Source: a virus. Taken from it: a stretch of 64,000 bases of DNA. Shown here piece by piece: positions 1-5,997 of the stretch. Within the stretch, counting starts at the first letter, position 1; each line of letters begins with the position of its first letter. The stretch is from positions 1-64,000 of the IMG/VR virus record IMGVR_UViG_3300040801_000524; one strand, written 5' to 3'. Under the pieces are notes generated by a model, which did not search any database, was not told where the DNA came from, and worked only from the letters and a program-made list of their open reading frames with translations. The position numbers and the translations under genes are program-made.

Positions 1-1
1 C

Positions 2-61
2 TTCCTGATCGCATACGGCATTGGTAGCCTGATTGGAATGACCCACGGTGACGGGGAGTAA
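2..61 (+). CDS. C-terminal end of an unidentified, probably membrane, protein (partial)
   Basis: Only the last 19 codons before the TAA at 59-61 lie in the window. They read FLIAYGIGSLIGMTHGDGE, a mostly hydrophobic run with a short polar tail, as expected for the end of a transmembrane segment. The next gene starts two bases after the stop, so the two are probably co-translated. Nothing more can be said without upstream sequence. Confidence 0.5.
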   Translation, partial: FLIAYGIGSLIGMTHGDGE

Positions 62-63
62 CC

Positions 64-204
64 ATGAAGTACGTGAACAAATTTCTGGATTGGTACCTGA
101 TCAACGAAGAAGGTGAAGGGACCATCGGTATGGCCAACGGCTTCCGGCTGTGGCTTTTGGTGATGGTACCGCTTCTGATTGCCGGATACGCAATCTGGGG
201 TTGA
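64..204 (+). CDS. Small single-pass membrane protein, 46 aa
   Basis: ATG at 64 follows the previous stop by two bases, and GGGGAG at 53-58 is a plausible ribosome-binding site. The protein has a polar N-terminal half (about residues 1-27) and a hydrophobic C-terminal half, with LWLLVMVPLLIAGYAIW near residues 29-45, so one membrane segment is likely. The family is not recognised. The stop codon overlaps the -35 element of the promoter for the stable-RNA region. Confidence 0.55.
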   Translation: MKYVNKFLDWYLINEEGEGTIGMANGFRLWLLVMVPLLIAGYAIWG

Positions 205-230
205 CAAACCGATACCAAGGATGGTAGCAT
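201..230 (+). promoter_or_regulatory. Probable sigma70-type promoter for the tmRNA and tRNA region
   Basis: TTGACA at 201-206 is a perfect -35 match. It is followed after 18 bp by TAGCAT at 225-230, a 4 of 6 match to the -10 consensus. It lies directly upstream of the structured RNA that begins before position 300 and just inside the end of the preceding gene. Activity is inferred from sequence only. Confidence 0.55.
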
Positions 231-299
231 ACATACAACGGTGCAGAAATGCCGGTGCCCCACGAAGTGGGTCCCGATGTTGGATCGAATTGCGGTGAG

Positions 300-392
300 A
301 TTCCGTTAGTAGTACCCAACATACCAATTATGGTGGTATGAAGCTGACGATAGCTTTTCTGGACGGGAGTTCGAATCTCCCCGTCTCCACCA
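300..392 (+). ncRNA. ssrA: tmRNA acceptor piece (3' half of a circularly permuted tmRNA)
   Basis: This is the tRNA-like 3' part of tmRNA, lying upstream of the 5' part. GGAC at 361-364 leads into a T-arm with stem GGGAG (365-369), loop TTCGAAT and stem CTCCC (377-381). The acceptor strand CGTCTCC (382-388), A389 and an encoded CCA (390-392) follow. The acceptor strand pairs over all 7 positions, with one G-U, with GGGGACG at 487-493, about 95 bases downstream. TTTTCT (355-360) can pair with AGGGAA (509-514) as the helix next to the acceptor domain, and GTGGT (333-337) with ACCAC (529-533). The 5' boundary is approximate. tmRNA acts with SmpB to rescue stalled ribosomes; no smpB gene was seen here. 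Confidence 0.85.
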
Positions 393-486
393 AGAACGCT
401 TTGAGATGCACCGGACTACTTGGGGGTGTGCATACCCCAAGGACAAAGGCCCTTTAGGTGGGCCGTCCGCTTAGAGTGTTCTTGAT
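393..486 (+). other. Intervening segment of the permuted tmRNA precursor
   Basis: The segment between the CCA end and the 5' acceptor strand folds back on itself. Positions 392-405 pair with 470-483 over 14 consecutive pairs (10 Watson-Crick in type, the rest G-U). Inside are two hairpins: CTTGGGG (419-425) with CCCCAAG (435-441), and GGAC/GGCCC (441-452) with GGGCC/GTCC (460-468). The long stem stacks next to the acceptor stem, as in pre-tmRNAs of permuted genes, where this piece is removed by processing. Removal here is inferred. Confidence 0.8.
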
Positions 487-640
487 GGGGACGACACAGG
501 CATTCGACAGGGAAAGGACAATAGGTTGACCACTCGGTGAAGCAAGAGACCGTAACTCTCACGAACTAAAGTAATCGCAAACGATGACTTTTACGGGGTA
601 GCCTTGGCTGCATAACCCGCATTGAACGTGCCCTTTGGGC
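487..640 (+). ncRNA. ssrA: tmRNA coding piece (5' half with the tag reading frame)
   Basis: GGGGACG (487-493) is the 5' acceptor strand. It is followed by a tmRNA-type D-loop region, including GGCATTCGAC (499-508). The tag frame opens at GCA 577 and ends at TAA 613-615, encoding ANDDFYGVALAA. This has the AND start of bacterial tags and an ALAA end of the kind ClpXP recognises. TAATC precedes the resume codon, close to TAGTC in E. coli. The tag end lies in a helix: GTAGC (598-602) pairs with GCTGC (607-611), and CGGG with CCCG around it. The 3' end of the piece is uncertain; the GCCC TTT GGGC hairpin (630-640) may mark it. Confidence 0.85.
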
Positions 641-642
641 CT

Positions 643-670
643 GTTGGTTCGATTCCAACCACATCCACCA
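643..670 (+). other. Orphan tRNA 3' half (T-arm, acceptor strand, CCA)
   Basis: GTTGG (643-647), loop TTCGATT and CCAAC (655-659) make a perfect T-arm. The acceptor strand CACATCC (660-666), A667 and CCA (668-670) follow. A full tRNA would need a 5' strand like GGATGTG about 75-90 bases upstream, but that region is the tmRNA tag and contains none. No convincing D-arm or anticodon arm was found. It may be a tRNA remnant or a second tRNA-like end linked to tmRNA processing. It does not pair with the tmRNA 5' strand. Confidence 0.5.
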
Positions 671-710
671 ATTCCTACATATTGGATCAACCCACCAAAA
701 GGAATCCAGT

Positions 711-1058
711 ATGCATCATAGACGTGCCCGACAAGTGGCATTGAAGTTGATGAATTTATATCTTGGTCCGTCATGGAAATTTGAGTTCTTTCAAGAAGAT
801 ACGCACTATGCCGACTGTGATGTCGAGAAGTACGTGATAAGGCTTTCAAAGCCAATGTTGGAAGGCGAAACTGAAGACCACGTGCGTGACACGATCCTAC
901 ATGAGATCGCACACGCATTGGCACCACACGATGACGAAAACGAACATTCGCATCGTTGGAAGCGCATTGCTACAGACATCGGGGCACTCCCAGTGTCGCA
1001 CAAGTACAGTAGCAAGACGCACCCGTTCTCATGGAGACGCAAATCCATGGAAGTTTAA
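711..1058 (+). CDS. SprT-like zinc metalloprotease, 115 aa
   Basis: The protein has a HEIAHAL motif near residues 65-71, the HExxH zinc site of zincin proteases. A further histidine follows in EHSHRWKRIATDIGA, matching the spacing of SprT/SprT-like domains (Spartan family). It is short, essentially a bare catalytic domain with an N-terminal helix and a basic C-terminal tail. Cellular SprT-like proteins cleave DNA-bound proteins; a role on phage or host DNA is inferred. ATG 711 has AAGGA seven bases upstream. The TAA at 1056-1058 directly abuts the tRNA-Asp gene. Confidence 0.8.
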   Translation: MHHRRARQVALKLMNLYLGPSWKFEFFQEDTHYADCDVEKYVIRLSKPMLEGETEDHVRDTILHEIAHALAPHDDENEHSHRWKRIATDIGALPVSHKYSSKTHPFSWRRKSMEV

Positions 1059-1133
1059 GGCTCGGTAGTCTAACGGTAGGACACCACACTGTCGATGTGG
1101 CTGATGAGGGTTCGAATCCCTTCCGGGTCGCCA
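1059..1133 (+). tRNA. tRNA-Asp (GUC)
   Basis: The acceptor GGCTCGG (1059-1065) pairs with CCGGGTC (1123-1129), including G-U pairs. The anticodon arm is CCACA CTGTCGA TGTGG, with GUC in the loop. The T-arm has TTCGAAT, the discriminator is G1130 as usual for Asp, and CCA is encoded. The first base immediately follows the stop codon of the SprT-like gene. Confidence 0.93.
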
Positions 1134-1138
1134 ATTCT

Positions 1139-1214
1139 GTCTCTGTAACATTGTTGGTCAATGTGCCGGGTTGAAATTCCGGAAAAGGTGGTTCGATCCC
1201 ACCCGGGGACACCA
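1139..1214 (+). tRNA. tRNA-Phe (GAA)
   Basis: GTCTCTG (1139-1145) pairs with CGGGGAC (1204-1210). The anticodon stem CCGGG/TCCGG holds loop TTGAAAT, giving GAA. The T-arm is GGTGG TTCGATC CCACC, with discriminator A and encoded CCA. It lies five bases after tRNA-Asp, so both are probably cut from one transcript. Confidence 0.92.
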
Positions 1215-1252
1215 GATTTGAATATTACCTTTCGTTGTGATACCATGGTGAT

Positions 1253-1702
1253 ATGAGAAAACCAAACACCAAATGTGTAACATGTGGAAAGCCACTGTAT
1301 AGAAGACCATCTGACTTGAAAAGGTCGAATAATTCATACTGCCAAGAACATCTTGACGATCATTCTCATGCTCGGGAACGTGGGAAGGAAAGGCATAGAA
1401 AGAAGGTGTACGAAGAATATATTGGTAGATGGAAATTAGGAAAAGAGACTGGAATGAAGGGGAAAACTTCTATATCCAATCACATCCGAAAGTACATGTT
1501 TGAGAAATACGATTCAAAGTGTTGTAAGTGCGGTTGGTCTGAAACAAATCGGGTGACCGGGTTGATACCACTTGAAATCAACCACATTGATGGTATCCAC
1601 ACTCATAACCACGAAGACAATCTTGAATTGTTGTGTCCAAACTGTCACAGTCTGACAAAAAATTTCAGATCGTTGAATAATGGCAACGGTCGCACAAGAT
1701 AA
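1253..1702 (+). CDS. HNH homing endonuclease, 149 aa
   Basis: Two zinc-binding cysteine pairs are visible: CVTCGK near residues 8-13 and CCKCGW near residue 88. They flank an HNH core, LEINHIDGIHTHNHEDNLELLCPNCH written in parts: the EINHIDG segment, an asparagine in EDNLELL, and the CPNCH knuckle. The layout is that of free-standing phage HNH nucleases, which cut a related genome lacking the gene and spread by repair. The sequence is more AT-rich than its neighbours. It sits between tRNA-Phe and tRNA-Ser, and its TAA directly abuts the tRNA. The target is unknown. Confidence 0.85.
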   Translation: MRKPNTKCVTCGKPLYRRPSDLKRSNNSYCQEHLDDHSHARERGKERHRKKVYEEYIGRWKLGKETGMKGKTSISNHIRKYMFEKYDSKCCKCGWSETNRVTGLIPLEINHIDGIHTHNHEDNLELLCPNCHSLTKNFRSLNNGNGRTR

Positions 1703-1802
1703 GGAAGGGTTAGCCGAAAGATTCTGGGTAGCGGCAACTGTCTTGAAAACAGTCGGTCCACGTGAGTGGATGTCGGGGTTCGAATCCACCGTCCTTCCGC
1801 CA
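1703..1802 (+). tRNA. tRNA-Ser (UGA)
   Basis: GGAAGGG pairs with TCCTTCC (1792-1798). The anticodon arm ACTGT CTTGAAA ACAGT gives UGA. A long variable arm, TCCAC GTGA GTGGA, marks a class II tRNA, with discriminator G and encoded CCA. The T-stem needs a one-base bulge: CGGGG pairs with CC-A-CCG. The gene starts immediately after the HNH stop codon. Confidence 0.9.
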
Positions 1803-2004
1803 ATTTAGGGTCGAGGAATTCCGGTAATGGGTTTTGGCATGCTCGCCCACGGGTGGAGTGGATAAAAACAGTAGCCAAATCAAAGAACAGTGTTCGCCAA
1901 CCCGACATGAATCAAACGATTCAATTTCAGAAAAATGTTGCACTTTTCCTGAAAATGTCCGATACTATGGTTGTGGGTTGAGACAACTGAGTGAGGAAAA
2001 AATC

Positions 2005-2325
2005 ATGGGTCTTCGAGTTTCGGTTTATCGCAGTAGCCTTGGGGATTGCACCAACGGTGGTGTGTCTTCCCGAGTCAACAATCTGACCGTGGTCAATGCT
2101 GACGGTCCCTTCGATCCTTCTGAGGATGCACCGGCTGCCAAGCTGGTTGTGGGTCCATACGACACCATTCGCCTTGTGCCGGTCGATCTTCTTGAGACCA
2201 ACGCATGGGTCATGTTCGGTGGAAATCTCGCTGCAACGTCTGACAGCCGCTTTGGTGAGGCCATCGAGAAGTTGGGTGGTGACCGCTTTGCCGCTGCCGT
2301 CAAAATCTTCGACCGGGTGGAGTGA
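2005..2325 (+). CDS. Hypothetical protein, 106 aa
   Basis: I chose the ATG at 2005 because GAGGAAAAAA lies just upstream; an in-frame ATG at 1834 would run through a region with no site. The protein begins MGLRVSVYRSSLGDCTNGG and is rich in short hydrophobic segments typical of a small beta-rich domain (for example KLVVGPYDTIRLVPVDL). The family is not recognised. It is one base from the next gene (TGAGATG), so translation is probably coupled. Confidence 0.65.
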   Translation: MGLRVSVYRSSLGDCTNGGVSSRVNNLTVVNADGPFDPSEDAPAAKLVVGPYDTIRLVPVDLLETNAWVMFGGNLAATSDSRFGEAIEKLGGDRFAAAVKIFDRVE

Positions 2326-2326
2326 G

Positions 2327-2833
2327 ATGAACATCTACACAGAGTGGGATGATGGTGACGATGGTAAAATCTACATCGTTGACAATGAAGCCGGGGAAGT
2401 ATCCATCGAAGTTGAATCAAACTACGTGTGTTTCAACGATGCTGAAGAATTGATGGACTTCTTGGACGACTTTATGGAATACGCTGCCGACCGGTCTCCC
2501 CCGGTTGGTGATGATGAAGACATCGAATCAGAATGTAGTTTCCGTCACAGGATTGGATTTGATTGGTCGAATATGTGGCAGACTGAACAGGGTGACATCT
2601 TCATCGAATTTCAGAAAAGGGGAACGAGTAAAAGTCCATCATTGACCATCTACGAAGGTGGTGACTTTGATGGGTTCACGATCAGTCAAATGAATGGAAC
2701 GTTCACCCTGACCAACGATATTGAAGTATTTCAATTCGCATTGGCTATCAATCGATTCTTCGATTACTATCAACTGAAACTACCCCTGTTACCAACTGGA
2801 CAGGAAGCCGCAACAAGGCCGGACGATGCTTGA
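2327..2833 (+). CDS. Hypothetical acidic protein, 168 aa
   Basis: ATG at 2327 follows the preceding stop by one base. The protein is strongly acidic, with a DDGDDG start, an acidic stretch near residues 38-66 and repeated aromatic-glycine turns (EGGDFDGF). No catalytic motif or membrane segment is seen and the family is not recognised. Its last eight bases overlap the start of the next gene, which fits an operon of small early proteins. Confidence 0.65.
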   Translation: MNIYTEWDDGDDGKIYIVDNEAGEVSIEVESNYVCFNDAEELMDFLDDFMEYAADRSPPVGDDEDIESECSFRHRIGFDWSNMWQTEQGDIFIEFQKRGTSKSPSLTIYEGGDFDGFTISQMNGTFTLTNDIEVFQFALAINRFFDYYQLKLPLLPTGQEAATRPDDA

Positions 2834-3071
2834 ACGTAGACGCAAGCCGGGACTGGGTACCTACAACGGTACCCGGGCCGAATGGAAGGAAGCGTGGAGA
2901 CTCGCACGGGTGCGCAAGGCCCGGGGGGACGGACCAGACGAAACCGGTACCAGCCTCGAATGGAAGGCCGACCTGATCGTGAACTACGAACGACAGGAAC
3001 CCCGGTACCATTCGCCAGCGTGCAACCTTGCTGCCCGGAAGATCATTGAACAGATTCTTGCCGAAACGTAA
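2826..3071 (+). CDS. Hypothetical basic protein, 81 aa
   Basis: It starts at an ATG inside the end of the preceding gene. The N-terminal half is rich in Arg and Lys (MLERRRKPGLG; EAWRLARVRKARGD), suggesting contact with nucleic acid; this is inference only. The C-terminal half is a likely helix (AARKIIEQILAET). The family is not recognised. It is the last gene before an intergenic region containing a hairpin and a strong promoter. Confidence 0.6.
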   Translation: MLERRRKPGLGTYNGTRAEWKEAWRLARVRKARGDGPDETGTSLEWKADLIVNYERQEPRYHSPACNLAARKIIEQILAET

Positions 3072-3101
3072 TGTGACATATATGACGCATTAAGCCGGTT
3101 T

Positions 3102-3124
3102 ATGTGCTATAAAGCGCACATTTT
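3102..3124 (+). terminator. Weak hairpin, possible terminator or operator
   Basis: ATGTGC (3102-3107) and GCACAT (3116-3121) form a 6 bp inverted repeat around an 8-base loop, followed by TTT. It ends at the -35 box of the following promoter. It could end transcription of the upstream operon weakly, or be a protein-binding site next to the promoter. Sequence alone does not decide. Confidence 0.35.
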
Positions 3125-3151
3125 GACGACTTATCCGCAATTGCGTATAAT
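3123..3151 (+). promoter_or_regulatory. Strong sigma70-type promoter
   Basis: TTGACG (3123-3128), a 17 bp spacer and a perfect TATAAT (3146-3151) precede the gene at 3180. This is the best host-type promoter in the window with no competing features, and it implies early transcription by host RNA polymerase. Confidence 0.85.
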
Positions 3152-3179
3152 GACCGTTTATCGGATATAGGAATATATC

Positions 3180-3380
3180 ATGCCACTGCCACTACATGAG
3201 ATCAAGCACAACCACTCGGATGGCCTACGCAAGGCCAGCTACGAACGTGACAAGTACGGTGCCCGGTTGGGTACATGTCGGAACGGGTACCAGTGGTCCA
3301 GCATGGAAGTTGACAGGGAATTCCTGATCGTGCTACAGTCGATCATCGAACAAGCATTACAGGACCCCGGACTTGAGTGA
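3180..3380 (+). CDS. Hypothetical protein, 66 aa
   Basis: This is the first gene after the strong promoter; GATATAGGAATATATC lies before the ATG, with AGGA as a possible ribosome site. The protein is polar with several charged and aromatic residues (HEIKHNHSDGLRKASYERDKYG) and a C-terminal helix (FLIVLQSIIEQALQ). The family is not recognised. As the first host-promoter gene it is a candidate early host-takeover protein, but that is inference from position only. Confidence 0.6.
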   Translation: MPLPLHEIKHNHSDGLRKASYERDKYGARLGTCRNGYQWSSMEVDREFLIVLQSIIEQALQDPGLE

Positions 3381-3924
3381 ACGCTTCCATAAACCATTCG
3401 AAGGTGACATCCATTCGGTAACCGACAAACCCGGACGTGACCTTGTAGCCACGTTCTTGTCGAACCAAGGTGCTGATGTACGTCCGCACCCGGACGACTA
3501 TGACATCGATCTACAGGTGTTCAAACCGGGTACCGACATCCTGATTGCCGAAGCTGAAGTTGAAGTTCGGGTTTCGTGGACTGATCACGAATACATGGAA
3601 GAACGGTGGGGACCATACCTTCACGTTCCCACACGCAAAGAGAAGTTCCTTGACGGGGATGTCCCGTTCATGTTTTTCAGCATCAACCGGAACCTTACCG
3701 GTATGCTATGGTGTTTCGGGAAGACCATCAAGGAATCCCGGATCGGTCGGAACATGAAACAGAAGAAATACTTCAATGAGAAGTTCTTCAAGGTGGAATG
3801 GACCAAGATGAACTGGACAGACCTTCAAGCCGAAGGAATCCAGATTCCGGACTATGAACAGTACCTTCGGGACGTTGACGAACTGGAACGTGCGAAGGGT
3901 TGGGGGAAGTACAAGCATGCGTAA
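3373..3924 (+). CDS. Hypothetical protein, possible restriction-like nuclease fold, 183 aa
   Basis: The frame opens at TTG 3373, overlapping the previous stop; no ATG is near, so TTG is the likely start. Residues near 40-70 carry the series YDIDLQVFKPG then IAEAEVEVRVSW. The D...ExE pattern on adjacent strands resembles the core of PD-(D/E)xK nucleases or related inactive folds, but a clear lysine is missing. The C-terminal third is helical and charged. I would call it unknown, with only weak support for the nuclease fold. Confidence 0.6.
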   Translation: MSERFHKPFEGDIHSVTDKPGRDLVATFLSNQGADVRPHPDDYDIDLQVFKPGTDILIAEAEVEVRVSWTDHEYMEERWGPYLHVPTRKEKFLDGDVPFMFFSINRNLTGMLWCFGKTIKESRIGRNMKQKKYFNEKFFKVEWTKMNWTDLQAEGIQIPDYEQYLRDVDELERAKGWGKYKHA

Positions 3925-4114
3925 AGTCTACCTGAGAGACCTGAAGCCGTTCTTTCAGAAGAATCGGTGGGCACTGAGACCAGTATCCGTCTTGTTGCTT
4001 CTCTTCGTGGCATGGTGGCTTGTACCAGCCGTGGTTTTGTGGGAGAATCGCAGAGAAGTGTTCAATGCAATCGAAGACCTGTGGGCAATGGTCTGGACGA
4101 AACCGATAGAATAG
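3917..4114 (+). CDS. Small membrane protein, 65 aa
   Basis: ATG 3917 overlaps the end of the preceding gene. A basic N-terminus (MRKVYLRDLKPFFQKNRW) precedes a hydrophobic segment, VSVLLLLFVAWWLVPAVVLW, near residues 23-42, followed by a charged tail. One inner-membrane span is expected, with the N-terminus inside by the positive-inside rule. The family is not recognised. The TAG at 4112-4114 directly abuts tRNA-Ser. Confidence 0.65.
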   Translation: MRKVYLRDLKPFFQKNRWALRPVSVLLLLFVAWWLVPAVVLWENRREVFNAIEDLWAMVWTKPIE

Positions 4115-4205
4115 GGTAGGGTGTCTGAGTGGTCTAAGGTGCCCGGTTGCTAACCGGTGTGGACCCTAACCGGTCCCGTGGGTTCGAATCCCACCCCTAC
4201 CGCCA
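4115..4205 (+). tRNA. tRNA-Ser (GCU)
   Basis: GGTAGGG (4115-4121) pairs with CCCTACC (4195-4201). The anticodon loop TTGCTAA gives GCU. A long variable arm, GGACCC TAAC CGGTCC, fits a class II serine tRNA. The T-arm is GTGGG TTCGAAT CCCAC, with discriminator G and encoded CCA. It starts on the base after the upstream stop codon. Confidence 0.93.
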
Positions 4206-4220
4206 ATTATTGAGGTTGAT

Positions 4221-4571
4221 ATGAGTCTGGAAGATTGGTTCGAAGATGTACCACAAGAAGGTCCCGTGGTCGATAAGAATGCCATCAAGGCCCTGATCAA
4301 GCGCAGACGCCTTCAGATGGTGTATCACAGCTACATATACTACAGACTTGACAACAACATCGTTTCAGACGATACTTGGCAGAAATGGGCAGATGAATTG
4401 ACGCATCTGCAACAGGAACACCCTGATTGCTGCAAGATCAACTGCTACGACAAAGAATTTGAAGGTTGGGATGGTGCGACAGGCATGCATCTCCCGGCCA
4501 CGGGGCATGAACGAATGAAGGCCGAGTACCTTGTTGAGATTGCCCAAAAGTACAATGCATCGGTGGTGTAA
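4221..4571 (+). CDS. Hypothetical protein, 116 aa, resembling ligase domain Ia
   Basis: ATG 4221 has TTGAGG before it. The middle contains YYRLDNNIVSDDTWQKW, which resembles the Y-Y-x-x-D-x-x-x-V-S-D pattern of the small N-terminal domain (Ia) of NAD-dependent DNA ligases. The rest of a ligase is absent. The function is therefore unknown; a nucleotide- or DNA-binding role is only a guess. Its last 15 bases, including the TAA at 4569-4571, lie inside the tRNA-Trp gene. Confidence 0.65.
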   Translation: MSLEDWFEDVPQEGPVVDKNAIKALIKRRRLQMVYHSYIYYRLDNNIVSDDTWQKWADELTHLQQEHPDCCKINCYDKEFEGWDGATGMHLPATGHERMKAEYLVEIAQKYNASVV

Positions 4572-4630
4572 AGGCAACACAGCGGTCTCCAAAACCGTTA
4601 ATTGGGGTTCGAGTCCCTACCGGTGTGCCA
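4557..4630 (+). tRNA. tRNA-Trp (CCA)
   Basis: GCATCGG (4557-4563) pairs with CCGGTGT (4620-4626), including G-U pairs. The anticodon arm GCGGT CTCCAAA ACCGT gives CCA. The T-arm has TTCGAGT, with discriminator G as in bacterial tRNA-Trp, and CCA is encoded. The gene overlaps the 3' end of the preceding coding sequence by 15 bases. Confidence 0.92.
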
Positions 4631-4820
4631 AATTGGAACTGACGGATCGTGGTGGATCGTACTCAAAAAGCGCATGGAGTACGCACGTGAAGGTGAATCC
4701 CAATAAAGGTGGACAACATAGTTTTGGGGGGTTTTCTCCACCCTGTTCCGGAACGGCTTATCCAAGGCTGTGAAGAGATCAGCGCAACCCCCACGAATTT
4801 CAACATGACTGGTGAGGATA

Positions 4821-5126
4821 ATGTGTGAAAACGGAAAGTTAGAACCGGTGATCGACCGTGATAGGCTTTTCAAGTTGGTTGATGAAATCAGCAACAAGAA
4901 ACTTGATCTTGAAGTGGGATCATATCGAGATGCCGCAACAATTCAGTCTCAGGCAAACCATATTGCCGCACTGATAAAGAAGGTTGATAGACTCGAATCA
5001 GCGATCAAAGAACATGCCGCAAATTTCCCAGACGAACCCCTTAGTGGTGAAGTGAAACTCTGGAAAACGGTCGGTATCGAGGTATCAACGTTTCACGGAC
5101 GCTTTCAAAATCCAAACCGTCAATAG
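4821..5126 (+). CDS. Hypothetical coiled-coil protein, 101 aa
   Basis: ATG 4821 is preceded by GGTGAGG with only three bases between; an in-frame GTG at 4812 is an alternative but has no ribosome site. The middle of the protein (IQSQANHIAALIKKVDRLESAI in parts) has heptad spacing of hydrophobic residues, suggesting a coiled coil. The family is not recognised. The 190 bases upstream contain no gene that I can support. Confidence 0.6.
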   Translation: MCENGKLEPVIDRDRLFKLVDEISNKKLDLEVGSYRDAATIQSQANHIAALIKKVDRLESAIKEHAANFPDEPLSGEVKLWKTVGIEVSTFHGRFQNPNRQ

Positions 5127-5134
5127 ACAACAAT

Positions 5135-5210
5135 AGCCCTGTGGTGTAAGCTGGCAACACATCTGACTTTGACTCAGACATTTCAGGTTCGAACCCTGAC
5201 GGGGCTGCCA
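5135..5210 (+). tRNA. tRNA-Gln (UUG)
   Basis: AGCCCTG (5135-5141) pairs with CGGGGCT (5200-5206). The anticodon arm TCTGA CTTTGAC TCAGA gives UUG. The T-arm has TTCGAAC, with discriminator G and encoded CCA. The weak A-U first acceptor pair is typical of tRNA-Gln. Confidence 0.92.
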
Positions 5211-5225
5211 TTTTAGGAGTACATT

Positions 5226-5468
5226 ATGATCGGTGACTTCCAACACTTCATCGTGTTCTGGCACGATGGTTCAAATTATCCGGACAGCATCGTTGGTCTG
5301 GATCACATGGCACACGTTGGTGACATCTTCGATGCCCTGACACACTTCACATCGACCGTGGCCCCTTCATTGGGTCTCAAGAACGAAGAATGCCGCATGG
5401 TCCAGATGGATCGTAATACGGTACTCAAAATGTGGTTCGGGGGTGAAGAGAATGTATCTGGAAATTAG
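5226..5468 (+). CDS. Hypothetical protein, 80 aa
   Basis: TAGGAG at 5214-5219 gives a good ribosome site for ATG 5226. The protein is compact, with aromatic and histidine residues at the start (FQHFIVFWHDG) and no recognisable motif. Its end overlaps the start of the P-loop gene that follows, so the two are likely translated together. Function unknown. Confidence 0.65.
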   Translation: MIGDFQHFIVFWHDGSNYPDSIVGLDHMAHVGDIFDALTHFTSTVAPSLGLKNEECRMVQMDRNTVLKMWFGGEENVSGN

Positions 5469-5997
5469 CCCCCGACAATCCGGCAAGACCAAGCGGATGA
5501 TCGATGCCATTCTGGCCCACGTGTCGGCCGGAAATGTGGCATACGTCCAGACTCACAGCGAACACTACTTTCGGGACATGTTGAACTCCCGACTGAAGCC
5601 GAAGTTGCACATGACGGCCAAACACAAGAACATCGTGTTCCTTCGTGATGAAGACCATTTCACTCAACTGAGACGTGGTATGGTTCACTTCGAAGACCGG
5701 CCACGGGTGTTTGCCGATGAAGTTGATTTCGTTGGGGATCGGTTGGTTCTCAACCCACAAGGGTACTACTGTGGTACCCCTAAATATCAGCGAACACAGA
5801 AAGACATCGTTCTCTGGATGATGGGTGAACGGGTTGACAAGTTGCTGGATGCCATCGAAATGAATGGTGGAAAGCACGAATCATATTCTCCGTTCAACAT
5901 GTTCATGAACCGGACTATTGCCGACATCAAGTCGATGCGGATGTGTATGTCCAAAGAACAGTACCAGAACGAAGTCTTCGGATCGATTTACGGGTAG
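5452..5997 (+). CDS. Small P-loop NTPase, 181 aa
   Basis: ATG 5452 follows GGGGGTGAAGAG; an in-frame GTG at 5443 is less likely. The N-terminus carries PRQSGKT near residues 7-13, a P-loop of the terminase/helicase style (compare LPRQMGKT in gp17 of this phage). VFADEVD near residue 86 is a plausible Walker B. It is only about a third the length of a terminase and has no nuclease domain. It may be a stand-alone DNA-dependent ATPase; the substrate is unknown. Its stop codon lies inside the acceptor stem of tRNA-Ser. Confidence 0.7.
   Translation: MYLEISPRQSGKTKRMIDAILAHVSAGNVAYVQTHSEHYFRDMLNSRLKPKLHMTAKHKNIVFLRDEDHFTQLRRGMVHFEDRPRVFADEVDFVGDRLVLNPQGYYCGTPKYQRTQKDIVLWMMGERVDKLLDAIEMNGGKHESYSPFNMFMNRTIADIKSMRMCMSKEQYQNEVFGSIYG

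Noticed and set aside
300-670. Standard (non-permuted) tmRNA ending at the CCA of 668-670
   Set aside because: The strand CACATCC before that CCA does not pair with GGGGACG at 487, whereas CGTCTCC at 382-388 pairs fully. The total length would also be far too short for a one-piece tmRNA.
643-670. Phage attachment site within a tRNA 3' end
   Set aside because: No integrase, excisionase or repressor gene is seen, and the gene content is that of a lytic T4-type phage.
1803-2004. Coding start at ATG 1834 for the protein at 2005
   Set aside because: The extra 57 residues have no ribosome site and an unusual composition, and GAGGAAAAAA lies just before 2005. The 202-base gap contains only a poor promoter match (TTGCAC, 17 bp, GATACT).
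4631-4820. Possible additional tRNA or small gene after tRNA-Trp
   Set aside because: Hairpins such as GTACTC/GAGTAC and GGTGGA/TCCACC are present, but no T-arm, CCA end or convincing reading frame was found.
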